Shown here: positions 23,601-31,871 of the stretch, piece after piece
Position numbering within the stretch: the first letter of the stretch is position 1
Layout: each line of letters begins with the position of its first letter
Origin: Hymenobacter puniceus
GTDB taxonomy: Bacteria > Bacteroidota > Bacteroidia > Cytophagales > Hymenobacteraceae
Assembly: GCF_014333525.1 (NCBI RefSeq)
Contig: NZ_JACSCX010000008.1
Coordinates: 85,350-149,349, forward strand
Reading direction: 5' to 3'
Length of the DNA stretch: 64,000 nt
Notes under the pieces: generated by a model
Seen by the model: only the letters and a program-made list of their open reading frames with translations
Databases searched by the model: none
What the model was told of the DNA's origin: nothing
Position numbers and translations under genes: made by a program

Positions 23601-25605
23601 TGCCGTAGCCGGCGGTGGCGGGCACGGGGATGACACCGGTTTTGTCCACGTCGTTCACCGACAGGCGCAGCGAGCCGCTGCCAACCCCGGAAATGCGGGC
23701 CGTAACCTTGTAAATGCCGGTCCGGGTGATGTTGACCGAGTACTTCAGCCACTCGCCATCGGCTGAGTAGCCCACGTTGCCCACGCCAGCGTTGCTGTTC
23801 TCGGTGTCGACTGACTCGTTGGCCCGGGGCACGGTGGCGTCGCGCACGGCACCCTGATTAGCTACGTCCGAGTCGTTGTAGGCCGCGCCCTGGCCGCCGA
23901 AGTCAAACTCCACGGCCTTCACCAGGCCCGGCAGCGGGGCCGGACTGCCCAGAAACGGCGTGCGCACGCAGCTGCTTACCTGCACGTAGGCCGGCTTGCG
24001 GACCACGATGGTCGTGTCGGGGTTTACCAGCGTCAGCGTCACGTCTTTGGCCCCGGCCGTGGCGTAGGTCACGGCGAAGGGGCCCTTGCCGGTGGCCGTG
24101 GCAGGCGTTGCGCCGGTACCGAAATCCCAGGTGAGCGAAGTGGCGCTGCCCAGCACTGAGGCCGAGTAGGTCACCGCCTCCGGGGCCACGCAAGCCTGGG
24201 TTCTGTCGGCCGCAAAGGAGGCAAGGGTGTAGTTCTGGTTAGGCCCCAGGTAGGTGGGCGGCAGCGTGCTCTGGGCGTGCTGCAGCGAATAGATGATTTT
24301 GCGGGTTAGCTGCCCCTGCGCGTTGAACAGCAGCACCAGCGTCGACTGGGCGAAGAGCTTGCTGGAGTAGGAGGCGTTGAGGCCGGCCGGCACGTTGATG
24401 CTGAGCGGGGCCGAGCCGGGCCCGGCGGTTGCGTTCAGCTGCAGGGTGAAGTCGTAGTCCGTGGCCTCACTTTCGTTGAGCAGCATCACGGCCGTGGTGC
24501 CGTTGTCGGTGCTGCTGAGCACCTTCACCAGCGCCTGGTTGTCGGTGGCGTTGAGGTTGGTGCCGTGCATATTCTCGGCCACCAGCATCTCGTGCCAGAA
24601 CGCCGAGCGCGGCTTGATGGTGGCCGCCGTGGGGCCGTCGAGGTAGCCCAAATCGCCCACGCCGCGGGCGCCGCCGCCCTCGTGAATGGACCAGGGCTGC
24701 ATCGAGAGGCCCTCGTACTTCATGCCTACCCCAAACACCTCGGCCCAGTACTGGCCGTTGAGGAAGGAGTGCACGCCCACGCCCTCCACCGTGTTGGCAG
24801 TAGGGTTGGCATAATCGATGTTGAACTCGGTGAGGGCCCAGCGCAGCGCGTCGGCGCCGCTGCGGCCGTGCCTGGCGTTGGCGGCAGCCATCAGGCCCAG
24901 CAGGTTGGTCACGTTGTTGGTCAGGTTGGTGGTGGCGTTCACCACCTGGGCCCGCGTCTGGGTGCCCGCGAAGGGGTAGGTGTGAAAGCTGATGACGTCG
25001 ATGTAGTAGCGGCCGTTGGCGTCGCGGCCGGTGATGTCGTTGGCGCCGCCCACTAGGGCGGGGAAGTAGCCATTGTAGGCGGCATTTTCCGGGCCCACGG
25101 TCAGGATAGTGGGGTCCACGGCCTTCATGGCCATGGCGAAGGCCTTGATGTAGGCTTCCACGCCGGCCACGGGGGTGGGGTTGGGGTGCGAGGCATTGTT
25201 CAGGTCGGGCTCGTTGCCGATAATCCAGTACCTGATGTTGCGGCCCATGGTGATGTTGACGTGCTGCACGACTTGCGCGGCTTGCGCCGCCGTAAACCGG
25301 CCGCGCCCTTCTGAGACCTGCACCATGGGCTCGGCGCCAATGCGGCGTACCGAGTCAATCAGGGCGATGTATTGGGCGTTGGTGACTAAGTTAGAATTGA
25401 CGCCGTTGCCGCCGATACGAATCATCTGCACCTTGGACTGCCGTACCACCGGCCAGAGCCGGTCGAGCTGCCCGTTGAACACCTGCGAGCCCAGCGCCGT
25501 GGGCAGCCAGGCGTTTTGGCCCGCCAGGTAGGGCGAAATGGCCTGGCTACGGGCCGATGTCACGGCCAGCCAGCCCAACGCCAGCAGAAGTAGGATTTTT
25601 TTCAT
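20689..25605 (-). CDS. Secreted multidomain glycoside hydrolase with T9SS sorting domain
   Basis: 1,638 residues. A signal peptide (1-22) precedes a clan GH-A-like (beta/alpha)8 domain, about 22-470, with probable acid/base Glu132 (IIGNEPDL) and nucleophile Glu260 (ALTEFN). Then come a PKD-like domain (~490-570), a CBM6-like domain (~580-700, 'SADGEWLKYSVN'), two copies of a ~215-residue domain (~705-920 and ~928-1150), a fibronectin III domain (~1155-1240), HYR/PKD-like domains, and a C-terminal T9SS type A sorting domain (YPNPFT... to 'RRLVLLK'). It is exported to the surface or medium to attack polysaccharide. The GH family is unclear (GH39/GH51/GH79-like). A LacI operator lies about 215 bp upstream. 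Confidence 0.85.
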   Translation of the reverse strand: MKKILLLLALGWLAVTSARSQAISPYLAGQNAWLPTALGSQVFNGQLDRLWPVVRQSKVQMIRIGGNGVNSNLVTNAQYIALIDSVRRIGAEPMVQVSEGRGRFTAAQAAQVVQHVNITMGRNIRYWIIGNEPDLNNASHPNPTPVAGVEAYIKAFAMAMKAVDPTILTVGPENAAYNGYFPALVGGANDITGRDANGRYYIDVISFHTYPFAGTQTRAQVVNATTNLTNNVTNLLGLMAAANARHGRSGADALRWALTEFNIDYANPTANTVEGVGVHSFLNGQYWAEVFGVGMKYEGLSMQPWSIHEGGGARGVGDLGYLDGPTAATIKPRSAFWHEMLVAENMHGTNLNATDNQALVKVLSSTDNGTTAVMLLNESEATDYDFTLQLNATAGPGSAPLSINVPAGLNASYSSKLFAQSTLVLLFNAQGQLTRKIIYSLQHAQSTLPPTYLGPNQNYTLASFAADRTQACVAPEAVTYSASVLGSATSLTWDFGTGATPATATGKGPFAVTYATAGAKDVTLTLVNPDTTIVVRKPAYVQVSSCVRTPFLGSPAPLPGLVKAVEFDFGGQGAAYNDSDVANQGAVRDATVPRANESVDTENSNAGVGNVGYSADGEWLKYSVNITRTGIYKVTARISGVGSGSLRLSVNDVDKTGVIPVPATAGYGTYQDLVISNVYLEASANATLKLDLVRSGFNISSLTFAEEAMSGIVVNRIFNLTNDATGQSDAVELLVVKDRLDIRGLIIKDFESNLTADNGGKFQFADNALWKDLRSGTTIVLRRLGANIAGYSADLDVADFKLDLPLENTTYLTPLAAAGQVFNITGTDMVLLKTGSANGVTNAVHALASNNGANSPLFAGVASPKLVSAALTGGSSFQYPLSATQSVADYDGVKAANSTDLNLNFGAGFGAANIAYINALRAAVAPPAPTVPAGAIVVNRVYNGSNDGDGRFDAVELLVTRDHLDIRNLVVKDFETNTTADNGGKYRFNNIPFWQDLRAGTTIVLRKLAGPTGYVQDVNAADFTLDLLLENAAYVTNVGAPNIFNITQTDLVVIKTGDPTGTAEAIHAFGTRGGGPGGAPSANFQAVTSPKLVSPNEDAGGTPSSFHYPTNPTQQLADYAGNNALISKDQSVNWGFGFGTGNVRYIQGLRDAVLAPPAALAATVTGTTITLNWTDNAADETGFEVDRSPNGVTYTRVATLGPNATAYTEQCLPFATRYSYRVRTLGAALVSRYSLPVEALTATRPAIELAALTGECAVTATTPTAPDNCGPAVLATTTDPTSYSAQGTYTITWTFAFVDGSVATATQGVTVRDQTAPVVRTQNITVQLVNGRAAVTAVAVDNGSTDACGVQSLALDRTSFDCANLGENTVTLTVTDVNGNVATGTALMIVVGTTPAPAIAVSRTDNTATGLPPTTLALGYGAQNLTLTASNGTSPAAATTYQWFPATSLSSAMTANPVFTPTAAGTYTFTVVATNEFGCSASASVTLTVLDVRCGNKNDKVLLCHNGNELCIAPQAVATHLAQHGDQLGACATAAVRGNGTAAPRPGSGNALGLMFETYPNPFTTSAAVHFRPAHTGATQVQVYSAMGQLVRTLFDAVAETGRDYSLVLDGRDLPAGVYTCRLVSNGLVETRRLVLLK

Positions 25606-25820
25606 GAGGAGGAGTGGGATGGTAAGGCAGTTGGTTTCCCCGGGAAGAGACCAGTGACGCCGGGTTGTTCTGGAGCGGATACGTGACGGTGAGACCTGGT
25701 CTGGAACCAGTGACGCACCCATTTATCAGAGGAGCGGAAACACCCGCTTTAACCGGGTTAGGCAGTGGTTAAAGATATCGGCGTAAACAGCGTAAATAGT
25801 AGCGTATCAAGGTATTTATC

Positions 25821-25836
25821 TACGAAAACGTTTGCG
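25821..25836. promoter_or_regulatory. LacI-family operator 1
   Basis: TACGAAAACGTTTGCG, a palindrome centred on the CG of AAACGTTT, in the leader of the T9SS glycosidase gene (start 25605). One of five matches to TACGnAAACGTTTGCG in the window, all ahead of sugar genes; the likely binder is the LacI protein at 40938. Confidence 0.75.
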
Positions 25837-25882
25837 GAGCCTGTGGCCGGAAACGCTGCTTGTGGCTGATCGGGCGCTACGC

Positions 25883-25924
25883 AAAAAAGGGGATGAAGCC
25901 GGGTATTACCCAACCTCATCCCCC
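25883..25924 (-). terminator. Rho-independent terminator of the uxuA operon
   Basis: Arms GGGGATGA and TCATCCCC with an inner GGGTA/TACCC pair. On the minus strand TTTTTTG follows. It lies about 57 bp after the uxuA stop and ends the long susC-to-uxuA unit. Confidence 0.75.
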
Positions 25925-25980
25925 AAGTGTCGGCGGTTTTTTTTACTGCAACGGGCGCGTGTTTACTCTATTGTTCACGG

Positions 25981-27144
25981 CTACAGCCCGCGCGCAATGC
26001 CCATTTCCAGGCCGCGCAACTCGGCCAGGCCGCGCAGCCGCCCGATGGCCGAGTAGCCGGGGTTGGTGCGTTTGTGCAGGTCGTCGAGCATCTGGTGGCC
26101 GTGGTCGGGGCGCATGGGCAGGTTGGTGTGGCGCTGGCGCATGACGAGTACCAGCTCGCGCAGCACGGCGTACATGTCTACGTCACCTTCCAGGTGGTTG
26201 GACTCGTAGAAGTTGCCGGAGTCGTCGCGCTGGGTGCTGCGCAGGTGCAGGAAGTGGATGCGCCCGGCAAACTGCCGCACCATAGCGGGCAGGTCGTTGT
26301 CGGGGCGCACGCCAAAAGAGCCGGTGCAGAAACACAGGCCGTTGCGGACGGAGGGCACGGCGTCGGCCAGGGCCTGCACGTCGGCGGCGGTGCTCACCAC
26401 GCGGGGCAGCCCCAGGATGGGGTAGGGCGGGTCGTCGGGGTGAATAGCGAGGTTGACGCCGACTTCCTCGGCCACGGGTACGATTGCGCGCAGAAACAGC
26501 ACCAGATGCTCGCGCAGCTTCGCGGCGTCGATGCCGGCGTAGGCGTCCAGGGCCTGCTGAAACTGCCGGAGCGTGAAGCTTTCCTCGGAGCCCGGCAGCC
26601 CGGCAATGATGTTGCGCTGCAGCTGCAGCTGTTCGTCGTCGCTCATGCCGGCCAGCCGGGCTTCAGCCTGCGCCAACTCCTGGGCGGAATATTCGGCGCG
26701 GGCGCCGGGCCGCCGGAGCAGCAGCGCATCGAAAGCCACGAAGGCGGCGCGCTCGAAACGCAGGGCTTTGGAGCCATCCTCCAACTCGTAAGCCAGGTCA
26801 GTGCGGGTCCAGTCGAGCACCGGCATGAAGTTGTACGTGACGGTGTGGATGCCGCACTCAGCCAGGTGGCGTAGTGTCTGCTGGTAATTCAGGATGTAGC
26901 GCGGGAAGTCGCCGGTGCGGGTTTTGATGTGCTCGTGCACCGGCACGCTTTCCACCAAGCTCCAGGTCAGGCCCGCGGCGGCTACTTCCTGCTGGCGGTG
27001 CCGGATTTCAGCCACCGGCCACACCTCGCCATTCGGCACGTGGTGCAGGGCCGACACCACATCAGTGGCGCCGGCCTGGCGGATGTCGGATAGGCTAACC
27101 GGGTCGTTGGGGCCGTACCAGCGCCAGCTTTGAATTAAGGGCAT
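25981..27144 (-). CDS. uxuA: Mannonate dehydratase UxuA
   Basis: 387 residues, normal for UxuA. It dehydrates D-mannonate to 2-keto-3-deoxygluconate (KDG) with a divalent metal, in the glucuronate pathway. Family stretches are 'QSWRWYGPNDPVSLSDIRQA', 'ESVPVHEHIKTRTG', 'YNFMPVLDWTRTDL', 'LAIHPDDPP' and 'VDMYAVLREL'. It follows the SDR that probably makes mannonate, with a palindromic repeat between. KDG goes on to KdgK and Eda (43435-45184). Confidence 0.95.
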   Translation of the reverse strand: MPLIQSWRWYGPNDPVSLSDIRQAGATDVVSALHHVPNGEVWPVAEIRHRQQEVAAAGLTWSLVESVPVHEHIKTRTGDFPRYILNYQQTLRHLAECGIHTVTYNFMPVLDWTRTDLAYELEDGSKALRFERAAFVAFDALLLRRPGARAEYSAQELAQAEARLAGMSDDEQLQLQRNIIAGLPGSEESFTLRQFQQALDAYAGIDAAKLREHLVLFLRAIVPVAEEVGVNLAIHPDDPPYPILGLPRVVSTAADVQALADAVPSVRNGLCFCTGSFGVRPDNDLPAMVRQFAGRIHFLHLRSTQRDDSGNFYESNHLEGDVDMYAVLRELVLVMRQRHTNLPMRPDHGHQMLDDLHKRTNPGYSAIGRLRGLAELRGLEMGIARGL

Positions 27145-27180
27145 AGTTGAAAGTGGGGGGGAGGTGTCTGGTTTACTTGA

Positions 27181-27277
27181 CCGTCATGCTGAGCTTGCTG
27201 AAGCATCTCTACCTCTGGCTAATCAGTAAGCATTGCTACGAAGCGGTAGAGATGCTTCGGCAAGCTCAGCATGACGG
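27181..27277. repeat. Palindromic repeat, type 1 (33-bp arms)
   Basis: Arms 27181-27213 and 27245-27277 (CCGTCATGCTGAGCTTGCTG... and complement) with one mismatch and a 31-base spacer. The same element recurs at 30617-30710. Lies between the SDR and uxuA genes, where an RNA hairpin would form within the operon transcript. Confidence 0.85.
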
Positions 27278-27297
27278 TTTTTCGCACACAATCAGAA

Positions 27298-28179
27298 TCA
27301 CACCCCGCTGTAGGCGTTGAAGCCGCCGTCCACCATCACCGTTTCGCCGGTGACGAAGCGGGAGGCGTCGCTGAGTAGGTAGATGAGCGTGCCGGTGAGC
27401 TCCTCGGGCTGGCCGAAGCGCTGATAGGGCGTGGCAGCAATGAACTTGCGGGCCCGGTCGGTGGGGGTGCCGTCGGGCTGCACGAGGAGGGCGCGGTTTT
27501 GCTCGGTCAGGAACACGCCGGGGGCAATGGCGTTCATGCGCAGGCCGCCGCCGTAGCGTAGGCCCAGCTCCACGGCCATCCATTGCGTGTAGGCTTCCAC
27601 GGCTTTCTTGGCCATGGTGTAGCCCAGCACCCGCGTCAGGGGCCGCTGTGCGGTCAAACTCGACACGTTCACAATCGAGCCCTTGCCCTGCTCGGCCATC
27701 ACGCGGCCAAACACGGTGGTGGGTATCACGGTGCCGAACAGGTTGAGGTCCACGGCGCGGCGGGTGTCCTCGATGCTGAGGTCGAACACGTCCTGATCGG
27801 GGGCGATGGTGGCACCGGGCAGGTTGCCGCCGGCCGCGTTTACCAGCCCGTCGATGCGGCCCCAGGCCTGCATGATTTCGTCGCAGGCGGCTTGCATCTG
27901 GTCTTTGTCGAGCACATCGGCCAGCACCGACAGCGCCTCGCCACCCACGGCCTCAATGGCCGCCACCCGCTCGGCGGCGCGCCCGGCGTCGCGGCCCAGA
28001 ATGGCCACGCGGGCCCCGGCCTCGGCCACGGCCAACGACAGCGCCTCGCCCAGCACGCCGGTGGCCCCGGTGATGACGATAACTTTGCCGTGCAGAGAAA
28101 ACTGGTTGAGCGCAGACATGGGGCGGGCAGTGGATACGGGCGCAGCAGCTGAAGCCGGCGCGGAAGAAATGAACGTCAT
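27298..28179 (-). CDS. SDR oxidoreductase, probable D-mannonate oxidoreductase (fructuronate reductase)
   Basis: 293 residues. A classical SDR: GATGVLGEA cofactor motif, NAAGGNLPG, Ser in 'NVSSLTAQRP', and YTMAK (YxxxK). In Bacteroidota glucuronate clusters this SDR type takes the place of UxuB, reducing fructuronate to mannonate; its position beside uxuA supports that. Start 28179 lies 8 bases after the upstream GH3 stop; a second ATG at 28119 is possible because the first 20 residues are low-complexity. Confidence 0.8.
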   Translation of the reverse strand: MTFISSAPASAAAPVSTARPMSALNQFSLHGKVIVITGATGVLGEALSLAVAEAGARVAILGRDAGRAAERVAAIEAVGGEALSVLADVLDKDQMQAACDEIMQAWGRIDGLVNAAGGNLPGATIAPDQDVFDLSIEDTRRAVDLNLFGTVIPTTVFGRVMAEQGKGSIVNVSSLTAQRPLTRVLGYTMAKKAVEAYTQWMAVELGLRYGGGLRMNAIAPGVFLTEQNRALLVQPDGTPTDRARKFIAATPYQRFGQPEELTGTLIYLLSDASRFVTGETVMVDGGFNAYSGV

Positions 28180-28187
28180 AGGATACG

Positions 28188-30437
28188 TTAGGGAAGGAGC
28201 GTTAGCCGGCTTTCGAGGCGGATATCGTCGGAGGCGGAACCGAGCATTACCTGGAACTCGCCGGGTTCGGCGGCCCACTGCAGCTGGCGGTTGTAGAAGG
28301 CCAGCTTGTCGGGCGTGAGGGTGAACGTGACGGTCTTGGTTTCGCCGGGCCGAAGGCTGATTTTCTGGAAATCCTTGAGCTCTTTAAGCGGCCGGGCCAC
28401 CGAGGCCACTGGGTCGCGGAGGTAGAGCTGCACCACTTCTTCGCCGGCCACTTTGCCGGTGTTCGTGACGGTGAGCTGCACCTGCGTGCTTTGCCCCGCC
28501 GCCAGGCTGGCCTTGTCGATTTTCAAGGCGTCGTACTTGAACGTGGTGTAGCTCAGGCCGTGGCCGAAGGCGTAGCGCGGCGTGTTGGGCGCGTCGATGT
28601 AGGCCGATTTGTAGCGGATGTCGCCGGGCTTTGTGACGGGGCGGCCGGTGTTGTACTGCTGGTAGTTGAGCGGAATCTGGCCCATGTTGCGCGGAAACGT
28701 GCTGGGCAGCTTGCCGCCGGGGTTATAGTCGCCGAATAGCACGTCGGCCAGGGCCGCGCCACCTTCCGAGCCGGGAAACCAGCCGTAGAGCACGGCGTCG
28801 GCCTGGTCGGCAATGGTGTTGAAGATGAGCGGCCGGCCGGCCATCAGCACCACCACAATCGACTTGCCGGTGGCTTTCAAGGCCTGAAACAGCTCTTCCT
28901 GCACGCCGGGCAAGTGGATATCCGTGCGGGACTTGGCCTCGCCGCTCATGTCCCAGGTTTCGCCTACGGCCAGCACCACCACGTCGGCCGCTTTAGCGGT
29001 TTCCACGGCGGCCGCAAAGCCGGCGCGTGAGCTGCCTTCCACCTCGCAGCCCTTGGCGTAGCGGATTTGGGTGTTTTTGCCAGCGCGTTTGGTCAGGCCG
29101 TCGTGCAGGGAGGTAATCTGGGTGGTGTCGGCCAGCACAATCCAGCTGCCGGCCAGGTCGCGTTTGGCCTTAGCCAGCGGTCCGATGACAGCAATGCTGC
29201 GTGGCTGGGCTAGCGGCAGCGTGTTGTTGCGGTTTTCCAGCAGCACAATGGACTTGCGGGCCGCGTCGCGGGCGGCTACGCGGTGCTGCGGGTCGCTGAG
29301 CACCTTCTTCTCGCGCTTCAGGTCCGAGAATCTGTAGGGGTCCTCGAACAAGCCCAGTTCGAACTTCTTACGCAGAATGCGCCGCACGGCATCGTCCAGC
29401 TGCTTTTCGTCGGACTGGCCAGCCTTCACTAGCTGCGCCAGCGTGGTATGGTAGGCGTCGCTTTCCATGTCCATGTCGGAGCCGGCGGCCAGGGCTTTCT
29501 GGGCGGCGGCGGCTTTGTCGCGGGCGTAGCCCCAGGGCACCATCTCGGCGATGCTGCCCCAGTCACTCACCACGAAACCCGGGTAGTTCCACTGGCCTTT
29601 CAGGATGTCGCGCTGCAGGTAGCTGCTGCCGGTGGCGGGCACGCCGTTCAGGGTGTTGAAGGAGTTCATGAAGGTGGCCACGCCGGCATCGGCGGCCGCC
29701 TTGAAGGGCGGCAGATACACTTCCCAGAGCTGCTGCTCGCTCATGTCCACCACGTTATAGTCGCGGCCAGCCAGCGCGGCGCCATAGGCCGCGAAGTGCT
29801 TGGCGCAGGCCATAATGGCATCGGTGCCGCCCAGCTTTTCGCCCTGGAAGCCCAGCACGCGGGCCCGCGCAATCTGGGCGCCTAGGTAGGTGTCTTCGCC
29901 GGCGCCTTCCATCACCCGGCCCCAGCGCGGGTCGCGCCCCACGTCCACCATCGGCGCAAACGTCCAGTGGATGCCGGACGCCGCCGCCTCGCGGGCCGCC
30001 ACGTGCGCCGATTCACGGATAGCGGCCAAATCCCAGGAAGCCGCCTCGCCCAGCGGAATCGGGAAAACGGTCTGGTAGCCGTGAATCACGTCGAGCGAGA
30101 ACAGCAGCGGAATCTTCAGCCGCGACTTCAGCGCCTCAGCCTGGATGGTGCGGGTATCCTGCACGCCTTTCACGTTCAGCATGGAGCCGACCTGCCCGCT
30201 GCGGATGCTGTTGAGCAAGTCGGTTTTGCGGTTGCTGGCCGGGCCGGTTACCTCGCGGCCGGAGTACTGGTTGAGCTGGCCGACTTTCTCTTCCAGCGTC
30301 ATCTGCTGCAGCAGACCCGTGATGCGCTGCTCGATGGCGGCAGCATCAAGCGGCTTAGTTTTCTGGGCCGTGGCTGGAAGGCCAGCCGTGAGCAGCAGCG
30401 CGGCGAGGAAGAAGGATCTAGAGTTAGAAGAAAGCAT
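28188..30437 (-). CDS. bglX: GH3 beta-glucosidase / beta-xylosidase (BglX-like), exported
   Basis: 749 residues. A signal peptide (1-24, ending ATAQ) precedes a GH3 (beta/alpha)8 domain with nucleophile Asp292 (GFVVSDWGS), the alpha/beta sandwich ('VVLMAGRPL', 'GWFPGSEGG'), and a C-terminal fibronectin III-like domain ('GEEVVQLYLRD', 'RPGETKTVTFTL'). It is periplasmic, cleaving glucosyl or xylosyl units from oligosaccharides imported by SusCD. It is followed by the SDR with 8 bases between. Confidence 0.9.
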   Translation of the reverse strand: MLSSNSRSFFLAALLLTAGLPATAQKTKPLDAAAIEQRITGLLQQMTLEEKVGQLNQYSGREVTGPASNRKTDLLNSIRSGQVGSMLNVKGVQDTRTIQAEALKSRLKIPLLFSLDVIHGYQTVFPIPLGEAASWDLAAIRESAHVAAREAAASGIHWTFAPMVDVGRDPRWGRVMEGAGEDTYLGAQIARARVLGFQGEKLGGTDAIMACAKHFAAYGAALAGRDYNVVDMSEQQLWEVYLPPFKAAADAGVATFMNSFNTLNGVPATGSSYLQRDILKGQWNYPGFVVSDWGSIAEMVPWGYARDKAAAAQKALAAGSDMDMESDAYHTTLAQLVKAGQSDEKQLDDAVRRILRKKFELGLFEDPYRFSDLKREKKVLSDPQHRVAARDAARKSIVLLENRNNTLPLAQPRSIAVIGPLAKAKRDLAGSWIVLADTTQITSLHDGLTKRAGKNTQIRYAKGCEVEGSSRAGFAAAVETAKAADVVVLAVGETWDMSGEAKSRTDIHLPGVQEELFQALKATGKSIVVVLMAGRPLIFNTIADQADAVLYGWFPGSEGGAALADVLFGDYNPGGKLPSTFPRNMGQIPLNYQQYNTGRPVTKPGDIRYKSAYIDAPNTPRYAFGHGLSYTTFKYDALKIDKASLAAGQSTQVQLTVTNTGKVAGEEVVQLYLRDPVASVARPLKELKDFQKISLRPGETKTVTFTLTPDKLAFYNRQLQWAAEPGEFQVMLGSASDDIRLESRLTLLP

Positions 30438-30616
30438 TCGGAAGAAATGGAAATCGGTAAGCGGGCAATAGTGCCCGGCGGCAGGAGAAGCGTAGCGCAG
30501 TTGTCATCCCCCCATTCCACAAACGCAGCATTCCCACACACTGGCTTGCAATTCGGAGACATCCGGCTACACTTTCCTTCGGCCGGGGTGATTAAGAGAA
30601 CTTTATGTGATTCGAA

Positions 30617-30710
30617 CGGCATGCTGAGCTTGCCGAAGCATCTCTACCTAAGCAGTAATCAATGCGAGCCAACGAAGCGGTAGAGATGCTTCGGCAGGCT
30701 CAGCATGACG
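30617..30710. repeat. Palindromic repeat, type 1, second copy
   Basis: Arms 30617-30648 and 30679-30710 match the element at 27181-27277 (...GCATCTCTACC / GGTAGAGATGC...). It lies between the GH10 and GH3 genes in the 317-bp gap 30438-30754, which holds nothing else I can name. Confidence 0.85.
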
Positions 30711-30754
30711 TTCTTTTAATAGTTAGTATGACGGGCTTCAGTACTTGATCTGGC

Positions 30755-31828
30755 TTACTGCAAGCCTTCCGCAAGGCCGTCGTAGGCGGGTTTGCGCTGG
30801 TAGTTGTCGTCGAAGGGGAGGGGCCATTCGGGGCAGCTACAGTCGTTGCGTTTCCAAGTGTCGGCGTCGGCTACGTTCCAGGTGGTGATGCCGTAGCGCT
30901 GGGCGGCGGGCAGCGCCTTGAAGGTTTCAGCTAGGGCCTTGTACTTCACCTTTTGGGCGGCGGCCAGCGCGGGCGTAAACGTGGCGCTGGCCGACCGGGC
31001 CGGGTTCATCGAAATGTCCAGTTCGGCTACGTGCACCTGCAGGCCGGTGGCGGCGGCGCTGGTAATGGCCTCGGCAATGCGCGCATCGGTGATGTTGCTG
31101 CTGGTGTGCATTTGCAGCCCGATGCCGTGGATGGGCACGCCGCGGCTTTTGAGGCCGTTCACCAGCGCTAGAATGCCGGTGCGGCGGGCGGTGCTGTACT
31201 CGTGGCCGTAGTCGTTGTAAAACAGCAGTGCGGCGGGGTCGGCGGCGTAGGCGTACCGGAAAGCGCGGTCGATGTACTGGTCGCCGAGGTGCTGGCGCCA
31301 CACGTTGGTGGTGCGCAGGTTGCCGCTGTCGTCGATGGCTTCGTTCACCACATCCCAGGCCTGCACCTTGCCCCGAAAGTGCGTCATAACGGTCTGGATG
31401 TGCGTTTTCATCAGGTTTTCCCAGGCCGTCGAATCACCCTGGAAGCTCGTGACCCAACCCGGCAGCGAGTTGTACCAGAGCAGCGTGTGGCCGTGTACGC
31501 GCAGGTTGTTCTGCTGCGCGAAGTCCACGAGATAGTCGGCATCAGCCCAGTTGTAGGTGGTGGCTGACGGGTGCAGCGCGCCGAACTTCATGGCGTTTTC
31601 GGCCGTGATGCTGTTGTACTCGGTGGCCATCAGCTGGCGGTAGGCGGGGCGGGTTTTCAGCAGGTTGATGCTCACGGCCGCCCCCACCGGAAACGGCGCC
31701 ACCGACTTCAGGCTGACCATCGGCGGCACGGTCGGCGTGGTCGGAGCCGGCGTAGCTGCCGATTCCTTGTCGCCGCACTGCGTCAGGAATGCGAGGCCAA
31801 AGGCGGTGAGCAGCGTAGCGGTTTTCAT
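30755..31828 (-). CDS. GH10 endo-1,4-beta-xylanase, lipoprotein
   Basis: 357 residues. A lipoprotein signal (MKTATLLTAFGLAFLTQC, Cys18) precedes a complete GH10 barrel. Acid/base Glu163 lies in AWDVVNEAID, nucleophile Glu269 in VHVAELDIS; 'TAENAMKFGALHP' and 'HGHTLLWYNS' are family blocks. It cuts xylan backbones, probably on the cell surface or in the periplasm. Start 31828 is where the signal begins. Position in the SusCD operon argues for (glucurono)xylan as a substrate. Confidence 0.93.
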   Translation of the reverse strand: MKTATLLTAFGLAFLTQCGDKESAATPAPTTPTVPPMVSLKSVAPFPVGAAVSINLLKTRPAYRQLMATEYNSITAENAMKFGALHPSATTYNWADADYLVDFAQQNNLRVHGHTLLWYNSLPGWVTSFQGDSTAWENLMKTHIQTVMTHFRGKVQAWDVVNEAIDDSGNLRTTNVWRQHLGDQYIDRAFRYAYAADPAALLFYNDYGHEYSTARRTGILALVNGLKSRGVPIHGIGLQMHTSSNITDARIAEAITSAAATGLQVHVAELDISMNPARSASATFTPALAAAQKVKYKALAETFKALPAAQRYGITTWNVADADTWKRNDCSCPEWPLPFDDNYQRKPAYDGLAEGLQ

Positions 31829-31871
31829 AGCGGCAGAGTTGGGGCGGGGGTAAGGCAAGTCGGCAGCGCGG

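Noticed and set aside
20689..25605. Simple label 'alpha-L-arabinofuranosidase'
   Set aside because: Only a general clan GH-A pattern (two Glu) can be seen; a family name is not supported.
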